DNA of 41,183 nucleotides from an uncultured Desulfovibrio sp. (GTDB taxonomy: Bacteria; Desulfobacterota; Desulfovibrionia; Desulfovibrionales; Desulfovibrionaceae): positions 1 through 41,183 of the forward strand of contig CALVHF010000012.1 in the NCBI GenBank assembly GCA_944327295.1, written 5' to 3'. Below the pieces are notes generated by a model, which was not told the origin of the DNA, ran no database searches, and saw only the letters and a program-made list of their open reading frames with translations. Of this stretch, positions 18,070 to 26,824 are shown in pieces; positions within the stretch are counted from its first letter, which is position 1, and every line of letters begins with the position of its first letter. A program made the translations under genes and the position numbers.

Positions 18070-19170
18070 CTAGACCCTGCCCGTTTCGGCCTGCGTTCCT
18101 GCCGACTGCTCGGCGGCGCAGACCGAGGCATAGCCCCAGAGCAGCCCCAGGGCGCCTGCCAGCATCATGGAGCCGAAGGGCGCAATGGGCTGGCCGTAGC
18201 CAGAGAGCAGGGCCCGCTGCGGGCCGCAGACAAAGGTGGGCTCGTAGCCTCCGGCCTCCTCGCACAAGGGACCGTAGGCCGTGCCGTGGCCGCCGCTTGC
18301 CTGCACCACTTCCGTGGGCAAAAAACAGCGCCGAAATTCCCTGAGGTCGGCCAGAAGCTCGTCCCTCGTGCGCATGCCCGTGTGGTGCTCATAGATGCCG
18401 CGCACAAGCCCCCTGTAGAGGAGGGCAGCAAAGATGTGGCCGTTGCCCACGTTCACAAGGGTGACGCCCTGCCTGAAGCTGCGCTTGCGCAGGGTGTCGT
18501 CCACCATGGCGCCCAGCACCATGGCCGTGGCCGTGTCGGCCACAGGCCCGCCCGTGGAGACATGCAGGGTCTGCAGGCGGGTCATCTCGGCCGGCGGCTG
18601 CCGGAAAATCCAGGATACAGGGTCCGGGTTGGCAGCGAGCATGCTGGCCAGACGGTTCATGCGCACCGTGCGGTTGCCGTGGCCCTTGCCCTGATAGCCG
18701 TGGTCCTGGACCGAAGCCAGCACAAGGTGCGGCACGGGCAGGCCTGCGGCATGCAGGAGGGTTATCCAGGCATGGGCACTGTAGTCGGCCAGATGCACGG
18801 GCACAGCGCCGGTCGGGCGCTCCTCGGCCAGGACAACGCCCAGGGCTTGCACGCGCTCGGGGTCGTTGTTCAGGGCCGCCGAGGCTTCCCTTGTGGCAGA
18901 GACCCTGCGGCCGCTCTCAAGGCAGGCCCGGACCGCAGGCAGAAAGCCTCCGCCCATGTTGCGGCCGCACAGCCACACGTCGCGCTTGAGCAGGGCCAGT
19001 TCCCGCAGGCGCTGGGCTATGATCCTGGCCGGAGAGGGCAGCACAAAGCGCGGCCAGTTCTCCACTTCCAGGTTGGGCCTGGCCAGGAGGGCGTCCTGGG
19101 TGCCGCTTCCTATGTCCAGACACAGGACAGGCCCGGACTGGCGCAGAAAATGCTGAAAGAAGTCTTCCAT
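18070..19170 (-). CDS. DUF1786 family protein (actin-like ATPase fold)
   Basis: A 366-residue soluble protein of the DUF1786 family, which is often mislabelled as a pyruvate formate-lyase activating enzyme although it has no radical-SAM cysteine motif. It opens with LCLDIGSGTQDALL (about 16-29), a typical phosphate-1 loop of the ASKHA (sugar kinase/actin/Hsp70) fold, and has later Gly-rich nucleotide-binding stretches (TLVNVGNGHIFAAL, SGGHGTAYGP). Function unknown. The ATG at 19170 has GAGGAAT upstream on the minus strand; the longer open frame to 19323 is probably not coding. Adjacent to paaK on the same strand, so a link to acyl-CoA metabolism is possible but unproven. Confidence 0.8.
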   Translation of the reverse strand: MEDFFQHFLRQSGPVLCLDIGSGTQDALLARPNLEVENWPRFVLPSPARIIAQRLRELALLKRDVWLCGRNMGGGFLPAVRACLESGRRVSATREASAALNNDPERVQALGVVLAEERPTGAVPVHLADYSAHAWITLLHAAGLPVPHLVLASVQDHGYQGKGHGNRTVRMNRLASMLAANPDPVSWIFRQPPAEMTRLQTLHVSTGGPVADTATAMVLGAMVDDTLRKRSFRQGVTLVNVGNGHIFAALLYRGLVRGIYEHHTGMRTRDELLADLREFRRCFLPTEVVQASGGHGTAYGPLCEEAGGYEPTFVCGPQRALLSGYGQPIAPFGSMMLAGALGLLWGYASVCAAEQSAGTQAETGRV

Positions 19171-19410
19171 GGTTCTTCGATTCCTCCCGGCTGTCCCGGT
19201 CGCCCAGAAATGGCTCCGGGGCTCTCCCCGGGCAAGTCCCGGGCGAGTCCCGTGTGCTCCCTTGCGGACGCATTCCGGGATTAGTCCCAAAAGAACGGGC
19301 GAAGGGGGCGAAAAAATGTGCACGGGTGCTCAAGCTGCCCCCAGCCTCCATGAGGGAACAATTTCCGATACGCCTGCAGGCGAAGAGGCAGGATTTCGAA
19401 AAAGCGTTCC

Positions 19411-19437
19411 ATGCAGGCAATGATAGATAGCCTGCAT
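19411..19437. promoter_or_regulatory. Inverted repeat in the DUF1786 / unknown-family gap
   Basis: ATGCAGGC and GCCTGCAT are exact complements 11 bp apart. They lie in the 346-bp divergent gap 19171-19516, between the DUF1786 gene (minus) and the broken unknown-family gene (plus). An operator or a small hairpin; no promoter is convincing nearby. Nothing else is seen in the gap. Confidence 0.35.
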
Positions 19438-19516
19438 AGGCCGCAAGCGCAAGCAGACAAAGGACACGAAACTTAAGCCTGTCAGCCTCTTGCCCTGACT
19501 CCGACAGACGGATAGC

Positions 19517-20726
19517 ATGCCCGGGTTCGGGAACTCGACAGACAAGGTCATGAGGGGCAAGAGCGGGAGCAGGCTCAATTTTGTAGCTTTTGATAAGGTG
19601 CTCGCACTTCTCAGGGATCTGGAGCCTTCGGACGACAGGCCGACCCAGATGGACTACCGGTACTACAGAAAGCTTCAGGAACTGGCCTTCTGCACCCTGG
19701 TCGCCAACACCGCAGTGCAGCGAACCAGACGCCATAGAAGCCTTCTCGACCGAGAAGCTCGCCCTCTTGCGCTCGTACCTTCCCTTCGGTCTGGGACGCA
19801 TTGACTGATCCATCCTGGATGCGGCCCTGAGGATTCTGGACTGGCCGACCTGGCAGGCGCTTTTGTCTGTCGTGCTGGCGCACCTGCTCAAGACACCCCT
19901 GGAGGATCTGCCCGAGCGCACAGGCCTTGCCGTGCGCGACGAAGCCGCAGTCCTCAAGGATCTCTGGTTCAGGGAGATCGATAGCGGGAACTGGTCGGGA
20001 GGCGCACTGGCAAGAGAGCAAAACGCATCGACCAGCCTAGCCCTGGAAGAGTTGTGCACATGCATTGCTGCCGTTGATGCCGGCACCATCATTGTGGATG
20101 TCTCCGGTTTTTCCGGGGACAGCCTGAGGTTCTTTCTTGGCGACAGGAGAAATACCATCTTCCTCTTTTCCGACGAGAACACGCCCGAGTATCAGGAACT
20201 TGCCAAAAGGATGGACGCGGTCCGTTCCACCCGCAATCCCTATGCAGGCGGCATTCCCTCCTTTGATGTCTACGATGGCAGCTTCTCCTTGAGCACCGAT
20301 CCGCAGCTGCCGTCCTGCCGCATGCTCCTGAGCCTGGATCACCCAAGGGGCTCCATGAAGAAGTGCGCGCGGATCTACGGCCTCTCCTGGATGTCCTGCA
20401 AGCCCTCCATACTCTTCGATCTCGTGAGCTTCCACGTGTACACAAGTCCCGGCATGGAACATCTGCTCACGGTGATCTACCATCTGGGCAGCGAGAAATT
20501 CCGCACGACGCCCGTTTTGGAAGCCAATTGTGCAGCCTTTGCGAAAGAGGCTGCCCTGCTGAGCAAAAAGGCTGGCTACAGGGGCCCGGAGCTCAACAAG
20601 AGGGCTCTGGACAATCTTCTGAATCACCTTTTACCCTGTCTGAGGGAGCGTGCTGTCAGGACCGGAAACAACCTCAGGCTGCCCCACATGGACTTTTCCC
20701 AGGGCGAGGATCTCATTCGCTTCTGA
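19517..20726 (+). pseudogene. Broken paralogue of the unknown-family gene at 20826
   Basis: Its translation in two frames lines up with the intact protein that follows: YRKLQELAFCTLVAN against YRALEIVFCALVATL, LRSYLPF against LRPYIRL, IFLFSDENTPEYQE against VLLFSDPAQDVYRE, and the ending FSQGEDLIRF against FPQGEDIHCF. A frameshift lies near 19715-19722, where the reading moves from the frame starting at 19517 into the frame of 19863-20726. An in-frame TGA then stops it at 19806-19808. The 3' part (19863-20726) is open for 287 codons and might still be made as a fragment. The start is uncertain. Confidence 0.75.
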
Positions 20727-20825
20727 CGATCCCGCCAAGGCTCAGCCTCCGGCAGGCAGGTCCGATTCCGTTTTTTTCAGAGAACACTCGATGCCCTTGC
20801 TCTGAAGAGGACAGGAGGCCCGGCA

Positions 20826-21983
20826 ATGACACAGGAAAAAACATTGAACGAGATACCGGAAGAGGAAGACAGAAACCACATCATCTACATGAGACGCTAC
20901 CGGGCACTGGAAATTGTCTTCTGTGCCCTGGTGGCCACCCTTGGCCGGGTGGACGACAGAAACAAGCTTGCCGACTACTGCTTTGGCCACAAGAACCTAC
21001 TGCGGCCGTACATTCGTCTGGCGCAGGACGTGCCCTACCAGGATCTCGTGGATTTCGCCCTCTACTCCCTGAAGCCCCAGGCCTGGCACAGACTCCTTCT
21101 GTCCTGTGCCGAGCAGGTGCTACACTGCTCCCTGCCCTGCACCCGTGCCTTCAACGGCGATCTCCTGGAAGAGGACAATGCCTGGCTGAATGATCTCTGG
21201 CTGGGCTATCCCTGGAACGAGGATCTCGCCATCTGCTATGCCAGCAAGACGGAGCAGGGAGCGCCTGCCTTCACGGGCAGCGCTGTGCTCGGACAGCTTG
21301 TGCTCCCCCAAAAGGGCGTCGTGCTTGTGGAAGCCTCAGAAGTTAAGGACGACCAGCTGCGCCTTCTCTCCAGGGCAAAGGTGCCCACAGTACTCCTCTT
21401 CTCCGATCCTGCGCAGGATGTGTACAGGGAGGCCAGGGACATTTTCGAGCGGGAAGACAGGGAAGCCATCGACGACGGGTTTGATCTCACCCGATCGAGG
21501 GACAGCAATCTGGCCACCAATCCCCTCGATGTCGCCTGCTTCGCCCACCATGCCTCCTTTTCCCTGGCCTCCCGTCCCCAATGGAGCAGATTTTCCCGCA
21601 TTCTCAAGCTCACCATGCGCAACAAATCCACCATTGCAGGGATCAAGAACAATGTGCCCCGGGAACTGTACGGCGTGACCAGGCTGAAAATGGATATCGA
21701 CGATCTCTACACCCTGCTCAATGCCCAGCTGACCACCATTGACGGTAGTATCAACTTGCTCACTCTTTTCTATGAAGAAAGAGGCATGCAGATCCTTGCA
21801 GGGAATGCCGACCGCAACCATGCCCTGATACAGGATCTTGTCCGGCGTCTGCGGGCCGAATACGATCCGCAGGGAGAGCTTGCGCCCGAGATGATCAAAC
21901 GATTTTTCTCGTTCATGCCCTCGCTCTACGAAAAGGGGTACGGTTTCAGCTTCCCCCAGGGCGAGGACATTCACTGCTTCTAG
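20826..21983 (+). CDS. Protein of an unrecognised family, 385 residues
   Basis: I do not recognise this family. It is soluble, acidic, has no signal peptide and no membrane segment. Features shared with its broken neighbour mark the conserved core: an N-terminal helix with YRALEIVFCALVA, a central block GVVLVEASEVKDDQLRLLS followed by a Rossmann-like strand VPTVLLFSD and an Asp/Glu-rich helix, a block resembling SFSLASRPQWSRFSRILKL, and the C-terminus FSFPQGEDIHCF. The helical DIDDLYTLLNAQLTTIDGSINLLTLFYEERG part follows the core. AGGAGG lies 8 bp before the ATG at 20826. It stands 99 bp after the dead copy and before tRNA-Leu; no enzyme motif can be claimed. Confidence 0.85.
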   Translation: MTQEKTLNEIPEEEDRNHIIYMRRYRALEIVFCALVATLGRVDDRNKLADYCFGHKNLLRPYIRLAQDVPYQDLVDFALYSLKPQAWHRLLLSCAEQVLHCSLPCTRAFNGDLLEEDNAWLNDLWLGYPWNEDLAICYASKTEQGAPAFTGSAVLGQLVLPQKGVVLVEASEVKDDQLRLLSRAKVPTVLLFSDPAQDVYREARDIFEREDREAIDDGFDLTRSRDSNLATNPLDVACFAHHASFSLASRPQWSRFSRILKLTMRNKSTIAGIKNNVPRELYGVTRLKMDIDDLYTLLNAQLTTIDGSINLLTLFYEERGMQILAGNADRNHALIQDLVRRLRAEYDPQGELAPEMIKRFFSFMPSLYEKGYGFSFPQGEDIHCF

Positions 21984-22109
21984 CAGGGGTTTGCGCACGA
22001 TCGCCCATGCTGCATGCAAAAAGGGGGACGAAGAGCGCTTACGGGACGGCGCTCTAACTCGTCTGGATTCCCTGATAAAAAATATTTTTCAGAAATTCGT
22101 ACTTTTTGC

Positions 22110-22138
22110 TTGCCTTTTTTCAGGGTGCACTGTATATA
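22110..22138 (+). promoter_or_regulatory. Likely sigma-70 promoter of tRNA-Leu
   Basis: TTGCCT (22110-22115) and TATATA (22133-22138) are 17 bp apart, placing the start a few bases before the tRNA 5' end at 22149. Four of six consensus bases in each box. The upstream 21984-22109 shows nothing else. Confidence 0.55.
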
Positions 22139-22148
22139 TCCTTTTCGT

Positions 22149-22233
22149 TGTCGAGGTGGTGGAACTGGTAGACACGCTGTCTTGAGGGGGCAGTGGCTAT
22201 GCCGTGCGGGTTCAAGTCCCGCCCTCGACACCA
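22149..22233 (+). tRNA. tRNA-Leu (anticodon GAG)
   Basis: An 85-nt class II tRNA. The 7-bp acceptor stem TGTCGAG pairs with CTCGACA, followed by an encoded CCA at 22231-22233. The anticodon stem CTGTC/GGCAG carries the loop TTGAGGG, so the anticodon is GAG (reads CUC and CUU). A long variable arm and the T-loop GTTCAAGTC are present. Confidence 0.96.
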
Positions 22234-22268
22234 TGCAGAGTATGTACTTTGCCTGAGTGACAGAAGAG

Positions 22269-22302
22269 ATCCGGCAACGTTGCAGTTGTGCGGATTTTTT
22301 TT
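22269..22302 (+). terminator. Terminator of tRNA-Leu
   Basis: ATCCG pairs with CGGAT and inside it CAAC pairs with GTTG; eight Ts follow at 22295-22302. Confidence 0.75.
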
Positions 22303-22413
22303 GTGCCTCTCGCAAAGCCCCCTTGTCCCCCTGCTCCTGTCTTCATCTGGTCTCATATAAGCCAATCCCTCATACCAGACAGGACCGTGTGCCGACCGCT
22401 CAAGGCGTTTGCC

Positions 22414-22442
22414 TTGACGGGCAGGGGCCTTTCCTGTACAAG
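22414..22442 (+). promoter_or_regulatory. Likely rpsU promoter overlapping an inverted repeat
   Basis: TTGACG (22414-22419) and TACAAG (22437-22442) are 17 bp apart; the start would fall near 22449, about 100 nt before rpsU. The perfect inverted repeat TCAAGGC-GTTT-GCCTTGA (22400-22417) overlaps the -35 box and could be an operator. Positions are seen; activity is inferred. The rest of 22303-22547 shows no gene. Confidence 0.45.
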
Positions 22443-22547
22443 GCTCTGCTCTCAAGCATTGGACCCCGTGCGTCCCCATGGCCTGGCCCGCAAGGGACAG
22501 ACTCATCGCGGCAGCAGCCGACAACGGCACGGAAGGAGGTGATTTTC

Positions 22548-22745
22548 ATGCCCGGAGTTTTTCTCGATGACGACAACTTTGATCTCGCTCTGCGTCGTTT
22601 CAAGAAGCAGGTCGAAAAGGCTGGCATTCTTTCCGAAATGAGAAAGCGCGAGCATTATGAAAAGCCCAGCGTCCAGCGCAAGAAGAAGAAGGCTGCCGCT
22701 AGAAAGCGTCTTCTCAAGAAGATGAGAAAGGCCAACCAGGGATAG
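22548..22745 (+). CDS. rpsU: 30S ribosomal protein bS21
   Basis: A 65-residue, strongly basic protein of the small ribosomal subunit, which helps mRNA binding during initiation. Family features are [14 protein letters not shown] (about 15-28), REHYEKPS (34-41) and a Lys/Arg-rich tail. The ribosome site GGAGGTGA before the ATG at 22548 is nearly perfect. The gene is flanked by its own promoter candidate and a strong terminator, so it is probably monocistronic, unlike the rpsU-dnaG-rpoD arrangement of enterics. Confidence 0.97.
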   Translation: MPGVFLDDDNFDLALRRFKKQVEKAGILSEMRKREHYEKPSVQRKKKKAAARKRLLKKMRKANQG

Positions 22746-22811
22746 TTTCCGACAAGGAGCCCTGTGGCAGCCAGGGGGACATGTCCCCCGCCTTTTTCTC
22801 ATGAAAATCAC

Positions 22812-22851
22812 AAGGGTGAGACTTCCATTTGCGAAGTGTCACCCTTTTTTT
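22812..22851 (+). terminator. rpsU terminator
   Basis: AAGGGTGA-g-ACTTC pairs with GAAGT-g-TCACCCTT (13 pairs, one mismatch), followed by seven Ts. It lies 67 bp after the rpsU stop. Confidence 0.9.
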
Positions 22852-23008
22852 GCGCCCTTTTCCGGGCCTCTTCAGGCACAGTCCCGGGCTTGTCCCTGCC
22901 CCTTGCGTCTCCACCTGTGCCATCCCAAACACACTGAGGCACAAAAAAACTGCCCCTCTGACCTCTGTCCGGTCGCCTTTCTGCAAGGCCGCTTTTCTGT
23001 CTGACCTC

Positions 23009-23027
23009 GATGCAGTATGGTTGCATC
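23009..23027. promoter_or_regulatory. Small inverted repeat upstream of the aldo/keto reductase gene
   Basis: GATGCA and TGCATC are 7 bp apart, about 140 bp before the reductase start. Possible operator; weak evidence. The rest of 22852-23164 (over 300 bp) contains no gene or clear promoter. Confidence 0.25.
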
Positions 23028-23164
23028 AGCTGCACGAGCGTCCAGCTCCCCTGGCAAAGCCCCTTCGCTCTCTTGCCAAGGTCTCTACATGACGCTCAAA
23101 CAGATACTTCACCTTGAGGGAGGCGTGTGCCCCTGACATGTCGGGGCCACGAAACACAGGCATC

Positions 23165-24016
23165 ATGCAGAGCATTCTTCTCAACGACGGTCACTCCATC
23201 CCCAGCGTGGGCTTTGGCGTCTTCCAGGTTCCTGCCGACGGCTCGACGTTCAAGGCTGTCCTCTGTGCCCTGCAGGCAGGCTACAGGCACATCGACACGG
23301 CGGCAGCCTATTTGAACGAGGCCGAGGTGGGGCAGGCCCTGCGCGAGAGCGGCCTGCCCAGAAACGAAGTCTTTGTGACAAGCAAGCTCTGGATTCAGGA
23401 CTACGGGTACGAGGCCGCCAGGGCAGGCATACGCTCATCCCTTGAAAAGCTTGGCCTCGACTATATGGACCTCTACCTGCTCCATCAGCCCTACTTCGAT
23501 GTGCAGGGTGCCTGGAAGGCCATGGAAGAGGCCCGTGACGAAGGCCTCATCCGATCCATTGGCGTCAGCAACTTCACTCCAAACCTCTGGAAGCGGCATG
23601 TACCGCACTTTGCCACCCTGCCCTGCCTCAATCAGGTCGAGTTCCATCCCTTCTTCCAGCAAAGGGAGCTGCGGGCCCTGCTGGCACAGGATGGGGTCGT
23701 GCTTGCCGCCTGGTCGCCCCTGGGACACGGCAATGCGAAGCTGCTCACCCATCCCCTCGTCACGACCCTGGCCGCCAGGTACCACTGCGCCCCCTGCCGC
23801 CTCATCCTGCGCTTCGAGTTACAGGAAGGCTGCATTGTGCTGCCAAAGTCCACCAATCCGGACCACATTGCAAGTAATCTCAAGCTTTTTGATTTTACCA
23901 TCGAAGACGGAGACATGAATCTTCTGCGCGCTCTTGATACAGGAAAGGGCATGCGCGATCCCGAGGAAGCAGGCCGGGCCGAGGACCTGCTTGCCAGGTA
24001 CAGGGTGCACCCCTGA
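23165..24016 (+). CDS. Aldo/keto reductase (2,5-diketo-gluconate reductase-like)
   Basis: Cytosolic NADPH-dependent carbonyl reductase of the AKR superfamily, 283 residues in a TIM barrel. The catalytic tetrad is complete: D44 and Y49 in HIDTAAAYLNE, K74 in FVTSKLW and H107 in YLLHQPY. The signatures GVSNF and the C-terminal VLPKSTNPDHI cofactor-binding segment are present. It resembles the prokaryotic AKR5 group that reduces small aldehydes and ketones such as methylglyoxal (family knowledge); the substrate is unknown here. I placed the start at the ATG 23165, where homology to the family normally begins; an in-frame ATG at 23138 and a TTG at 23114 exist, and no ribosome site clearly favours one. 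Single gene, no operon partner obvious. Confidence 0.92.
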   Translation: MQSILLNDGHSIPSVGFGVFQVPADGSTFKAVLCALQAGYRHIDTAAAYLNEAEVGQALRESGLPRNEVFVTSKLWIQDYGYEAARAGIRSSLEKLGLDYMDLYLLHQPYFDVQGAWKAMEEARDEGLIRSIGVSNFTPNLWKRHVPHFATLPCLNQVEFHPFFQQRELRALLAQDGVVLAAWSPLGHGNAKLLTHPLVTTLAARYHCAPCRLILRFELQEGCIVLPKSTNPDHIASNLKLFDFTIEDGDMNLLRALDTGKGMRDPEEAGRAEDLLARYRVHP

Positions 24017-24222
24017 AGCCCCGTCTTCCGTGCATGTGTGCGGGCGTGCGATGATCCCAAAACAAGCAGTTCCCGGGCCTTTTGGGAATGTGCGTTTGGA
24101 CGGCACTGGCACAGAAAATGCCCCATTTTTTCGCTTGCAGAAGCAGGCCGTTTCCCGCACAATTCCCGGAGCTTCCCCTGTGACATTTTCCATCTGTTTT
24201 CACAAGGATACCGCCTCTTCCC

Positions 24223-25623
24223 ATGCCTACCTTGCTTCTTCTTCCCATCATCCCCGGCCTCTGGCTCGCCTTCAAAGCCTGGCGCACCGGTCTGCCCATC
24301 ATCCTCCGCGTGCCGCTCATGCTCCTGCCCCTGGTCATCTCGCAGATCTACAACATACAGCACAGCCTCTTTGGCTCCATTGCCGGCCCCGATGTGCCGG
24401 CCTGGATCCTGAAGTTGCAGATCTGGGCCTTCATGGCCATGATTCTTGTCTTCCTGGCCTCACTCCTCTGGGATCTTGGCACGATTCTTGTGCGCCTGGC
24501 TCGCTTTTTTGGCCGCGGCACATCCCGGCAGGCCTGCAGCACACGCACGGCTGCCAGTCACAAGCCTGCCAGCCACCAGACGGGCGCTGCCGCATCTGTC
24601 TCCTCAGGGACAGATGCTCCCAAACCAGTCCGGGCAAAAGCCGCTGCCTCCGCGCCCAAAGCCTCTGGTCCTGCAGACAGACCCGTCCTGACCAGGCGGG
24701 GCTTTCTGGCAGGGGCCACTGCCTGCAGCATGGGCCTCTTTGTGCCGGCCGGAGCCCTAGTCTCGGGGCTTGGCGTCTCCTCGGCCACGGCTGCGCCAGC
24801 CCTGCACCCCTGGGACGTCTTTGTGCCGGACTTGCCGGACGAGCTGGACGGACTGCGCCTTGTGCATCTGGCAGACCTGCACCTGGGGCCGCTTTCGCGC
24901 AGGAACAACCTGGCCAGCCTCGTGTGCTCCATCAATGATGCAGAGCCGGATCTTGTCTGCCTGAGCGGGGACCTGGCCGACGGCAGTCCTGCCTGGCGAT
25001 GCGCCGATGCAACCCCGAGAGGGAGCCTTGCCAGAGAGCTTGCCGGCCTGCGCAGCCGCTTCGGCACCTTTGCCTGTACGGGCAATCACGAGTATTACAG
25101 CAGCTACAGCCGGTGGATGCGCCTGTGGAAGGAACAGGGCATCCGTTTCCTGCACAACGAGCATGTGGTCCTGCCCGTAAAAAACGGATCAAGCCTTGTG
25201 CTGGGCGGCCTGGACGATCCTGTGGGCGGCGTGCGCACGCCTGCCACCTCTGCCTTTGCGAAGGCGCCCAAAGACAGGGAGCGCACCTTCAGGGTGCTCC
25301 TCGATCACAAGCCTGGCGCTGCTGCCGGCAATGCCCGCACAGGCGCCCAGCTCCAGCTCTCCGGGCACACCCACGGCGGCCAGTGCCTGGGCCTCTCCCA
25401 GGTCATAGCCCGGGCCAACGCAGGCTTTGTGCGCGGCTGGTACACGCCCGAGGGCATGCCCCTCTACGTGACCAGCGGCGCTGCCCTGTGGTCGGGCTTT
25501 GCCATGCGCCTGGGCGTTCCTTCGGAGGCAGCCCTCATCTGCCTGCACAAGGGGCCAGAGCTGCGCTTTTGCGAGCAGCCCGTGCCAGGATGCCAGCAGG
25601 GGAAGCCCCCCAGAGAAGCCTGA
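24223..25623 (+). CDS. Membrane-anchored calcineurin-like metallophosphoesterase
   Basis: A 466-residue protein with two to three N-terminal membrane segments (about 1-95), a low-complexity Ala/Ser/Pro linker (about 100-155), then TRRGFLAG at 157-164 followed by a further hydrophobic stretch, and the phosphoesterase domain outside the membrane. Metal-site motifs are complete: DLHLG (218-222), SGDLAD, GNHE (287-290), LLDHKP and GHTHGGQ (381-387). It resembles the YkuE/YaeI group, known to act on membrane-linked phosphate esters; the substrate is not evident. The RRGF sequence looks like a twin-arginine signal but sits inside the protein, after other membrane helices. ATG at 24223 with AAGGA rather far upstream. 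209 bp before the cysteine synthase gene. Confidence 0.88.
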   Translation: MPTLLLLPIIPGLWLAFKAWRTGLPIILRVPLMLLPLVISQIYNIQHSLFGSIAGPDVPAWILKLQIWAFMAMILVFLASLLWDLGTILVRLARFFGRGTSRQACSTRTAASHKPASHQTGAAASVSSGTDAPKPVRAKAAASAPKASGPADRPVLTRRGFLAGATACSMGLFVPAGALVSGLGVSSATAAPALHPWDVFVPDLPDELDGLRLVHLADLHLGPLSRRNNLASLVCSINDAEPDLVCLSGDLADGSPAWRCADATPRGSLARELAGLRSRFGTFACTGNHEYYSSYSRWMRLWKEQGIRFLHNEHVVLPVKNGSSLVLGGLDDPVGGVRTPATSAFAKAPKDRERTFRVLLDHKPGAAAGNARTGAQLQLSGHTHGGQCLGLSQVIARANAGFVRGWYTPEGMPLYVTSGAALWSGFAMRLGVPSEAALICLHKGPELRFCEQPVPGCQQGKPPREA

Positions 25624-25832
25624 CGACGCCAGTGGACGCCCTGAGGATGGCCCTGTGCGCCCCTCCCCGAGCATCCCCTTTCTGCACGCCATTCCGGGCT
25701 GCACGCCCTTGTTCTGCCCCATTGTGCTCCTGCCTGCCGCTTGCCCTGCAGGCAGCTCCCTGAACACGTTCAGGATGCGCTGCCACAGGGAAACAGACAC
25801 AAGCAACGTCTCAAATTGAAGGAGTTCCTGCC

Positions 25833-26744
25833 ATGCTTTCGTCCGTTCTCGAGGCCATAGGCCATACCCCGCTGCTGCGCCCTGCCCACCTTGGCAAAGG
25901 CCTGCCCGGCACCGTGCTGCTCAAGCTGGAAAACCGCAATCCCGGCGGCTCCATCAAGGACCGCGTGGCCCTGCATCTTCTGCGCGTGGCCCTGGCCGAA
26001 GGCACGGTGCCGCCCGGCGGCACCATCCTGGAAGCGACCAGCGGCAACATGGGCATAGGCCTGGCCCTGGCTGCCAGGGCCCTGGGCCTCAGGGCCGTGC
26101 TCACCATGCCCGAGTCCATGAGCGTGGAGCGCCGCAAGCTCATGGCGGCCTTTGGGGCAGAGGTCGTGCTCACGAAGGCAGAGCTTGGCATGAAGGGCGC
26201 CGTGGACAAGGCCTCCGAGCTTGCCAGGAAGCGAGGCGGCTTTCTTGTGGGCCAGTTCTCCAATCCAAGGACGCCCGAGGCCCACTACATCGGCACAGGT
26301 CCGGAAATCCTTGCCGACACCGGCGGTGAAGTGCATGCCCTGGTGGCCGGCGTGGGCTCCGGCTCCACGCTCATGGGCACGGGCCGCTTTCTGAAGGAGC
26401 GCCTGCCCCAGGTGCACCTTGTGGCCGTGGAGCCTGCCGAATCGGCTGTGCTCAGCGGAAAGGCCCCTGGTCCCCACGGCATACAGGGCATAGGCGCAGG
26501 CTTTGTGCCCGAGGTGGTGGACCGCCGCTTCATTGACGAAATCGTCTGCATTCCCACAGCCTCGGCCATTGCCACGGCCCGCACCCTGCTGGCCGAGGAA
26601 GGCATCAGTGCCGGCATGTCCACCGGCGCCAATGTCTGCGCCGCCCTGCAGCTTGCCGCCAGGCCGGACTTTGCCGGCAAGACCATTGTCACCTTTGTCT
26701 GCGACACGGGCGAGCGCTACCTGTCCACAGACCTCTTTGCCTGA
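25833..26744 (+). CDS. Cysteine synthase family protein (O-acetylserine sulfhydrylase)
   Basis: PLP enzyme that makes cysteine from O-acetylserine and sulfide. The 303 residues contain the PLP lysine K42 in NPGGSIKDR, the substrate loop TSGNMG (69-74, Met in place of the usual Thr), the phosphate-binding GSGSTLMGTG and the C-terminal SAGMSTGAN loop. CysK and CysM cannot be told apart by eye; the short length favours neither. AAGGAG precedes the ATG at 25833. The metallo-beta-lactamase-fold gene begins 80 bp downstream on the same strand, so the two may be co-transcribed. Confidence 0.93.
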   Translation: MLSSVLEAIGHTPLLRPAHLGKGLPGTVLLKLENRNPGGSIKDRVALHLLRVALAEGTVPPGGTILEATSGNMGIGLALAARALGLRAVLTMPESMSVERRKLMAAFGAEVVLTKAELGMKGAVDKASELARKRGGFLVGQFSNPRTPEAHYIGTGPEILADTGGEVHALVAGVGSGSTLMGTGRFLKERLPQVHLVAVEPAESAVLSGKAPGPHGIQGIGAGFVPEVVDRRFIDEIVCIPTASAIATARTLLAEEGISAGMSTGANVCAALQLAARPDFAGKTIVTFVCDTGERYLSTDLFA

Positions 26745-26824
26745 TTTTTTGGGCGATCCTGTCCTATCTGTCCCTCCTCTCCCGCGTTGCCCCAAAGCAC
26801 CCGTTTCCATAAAGGAGCTCTTTC

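Noticed and set aside
25808..25819. GTCTCAAATTGA before the cysteine synthase gene as a second activator site
   Set aside because: Only one arm resembles the 7703-7727 palindrome, symmetry is incomplete and there is no -24/-12 promoter downstream.
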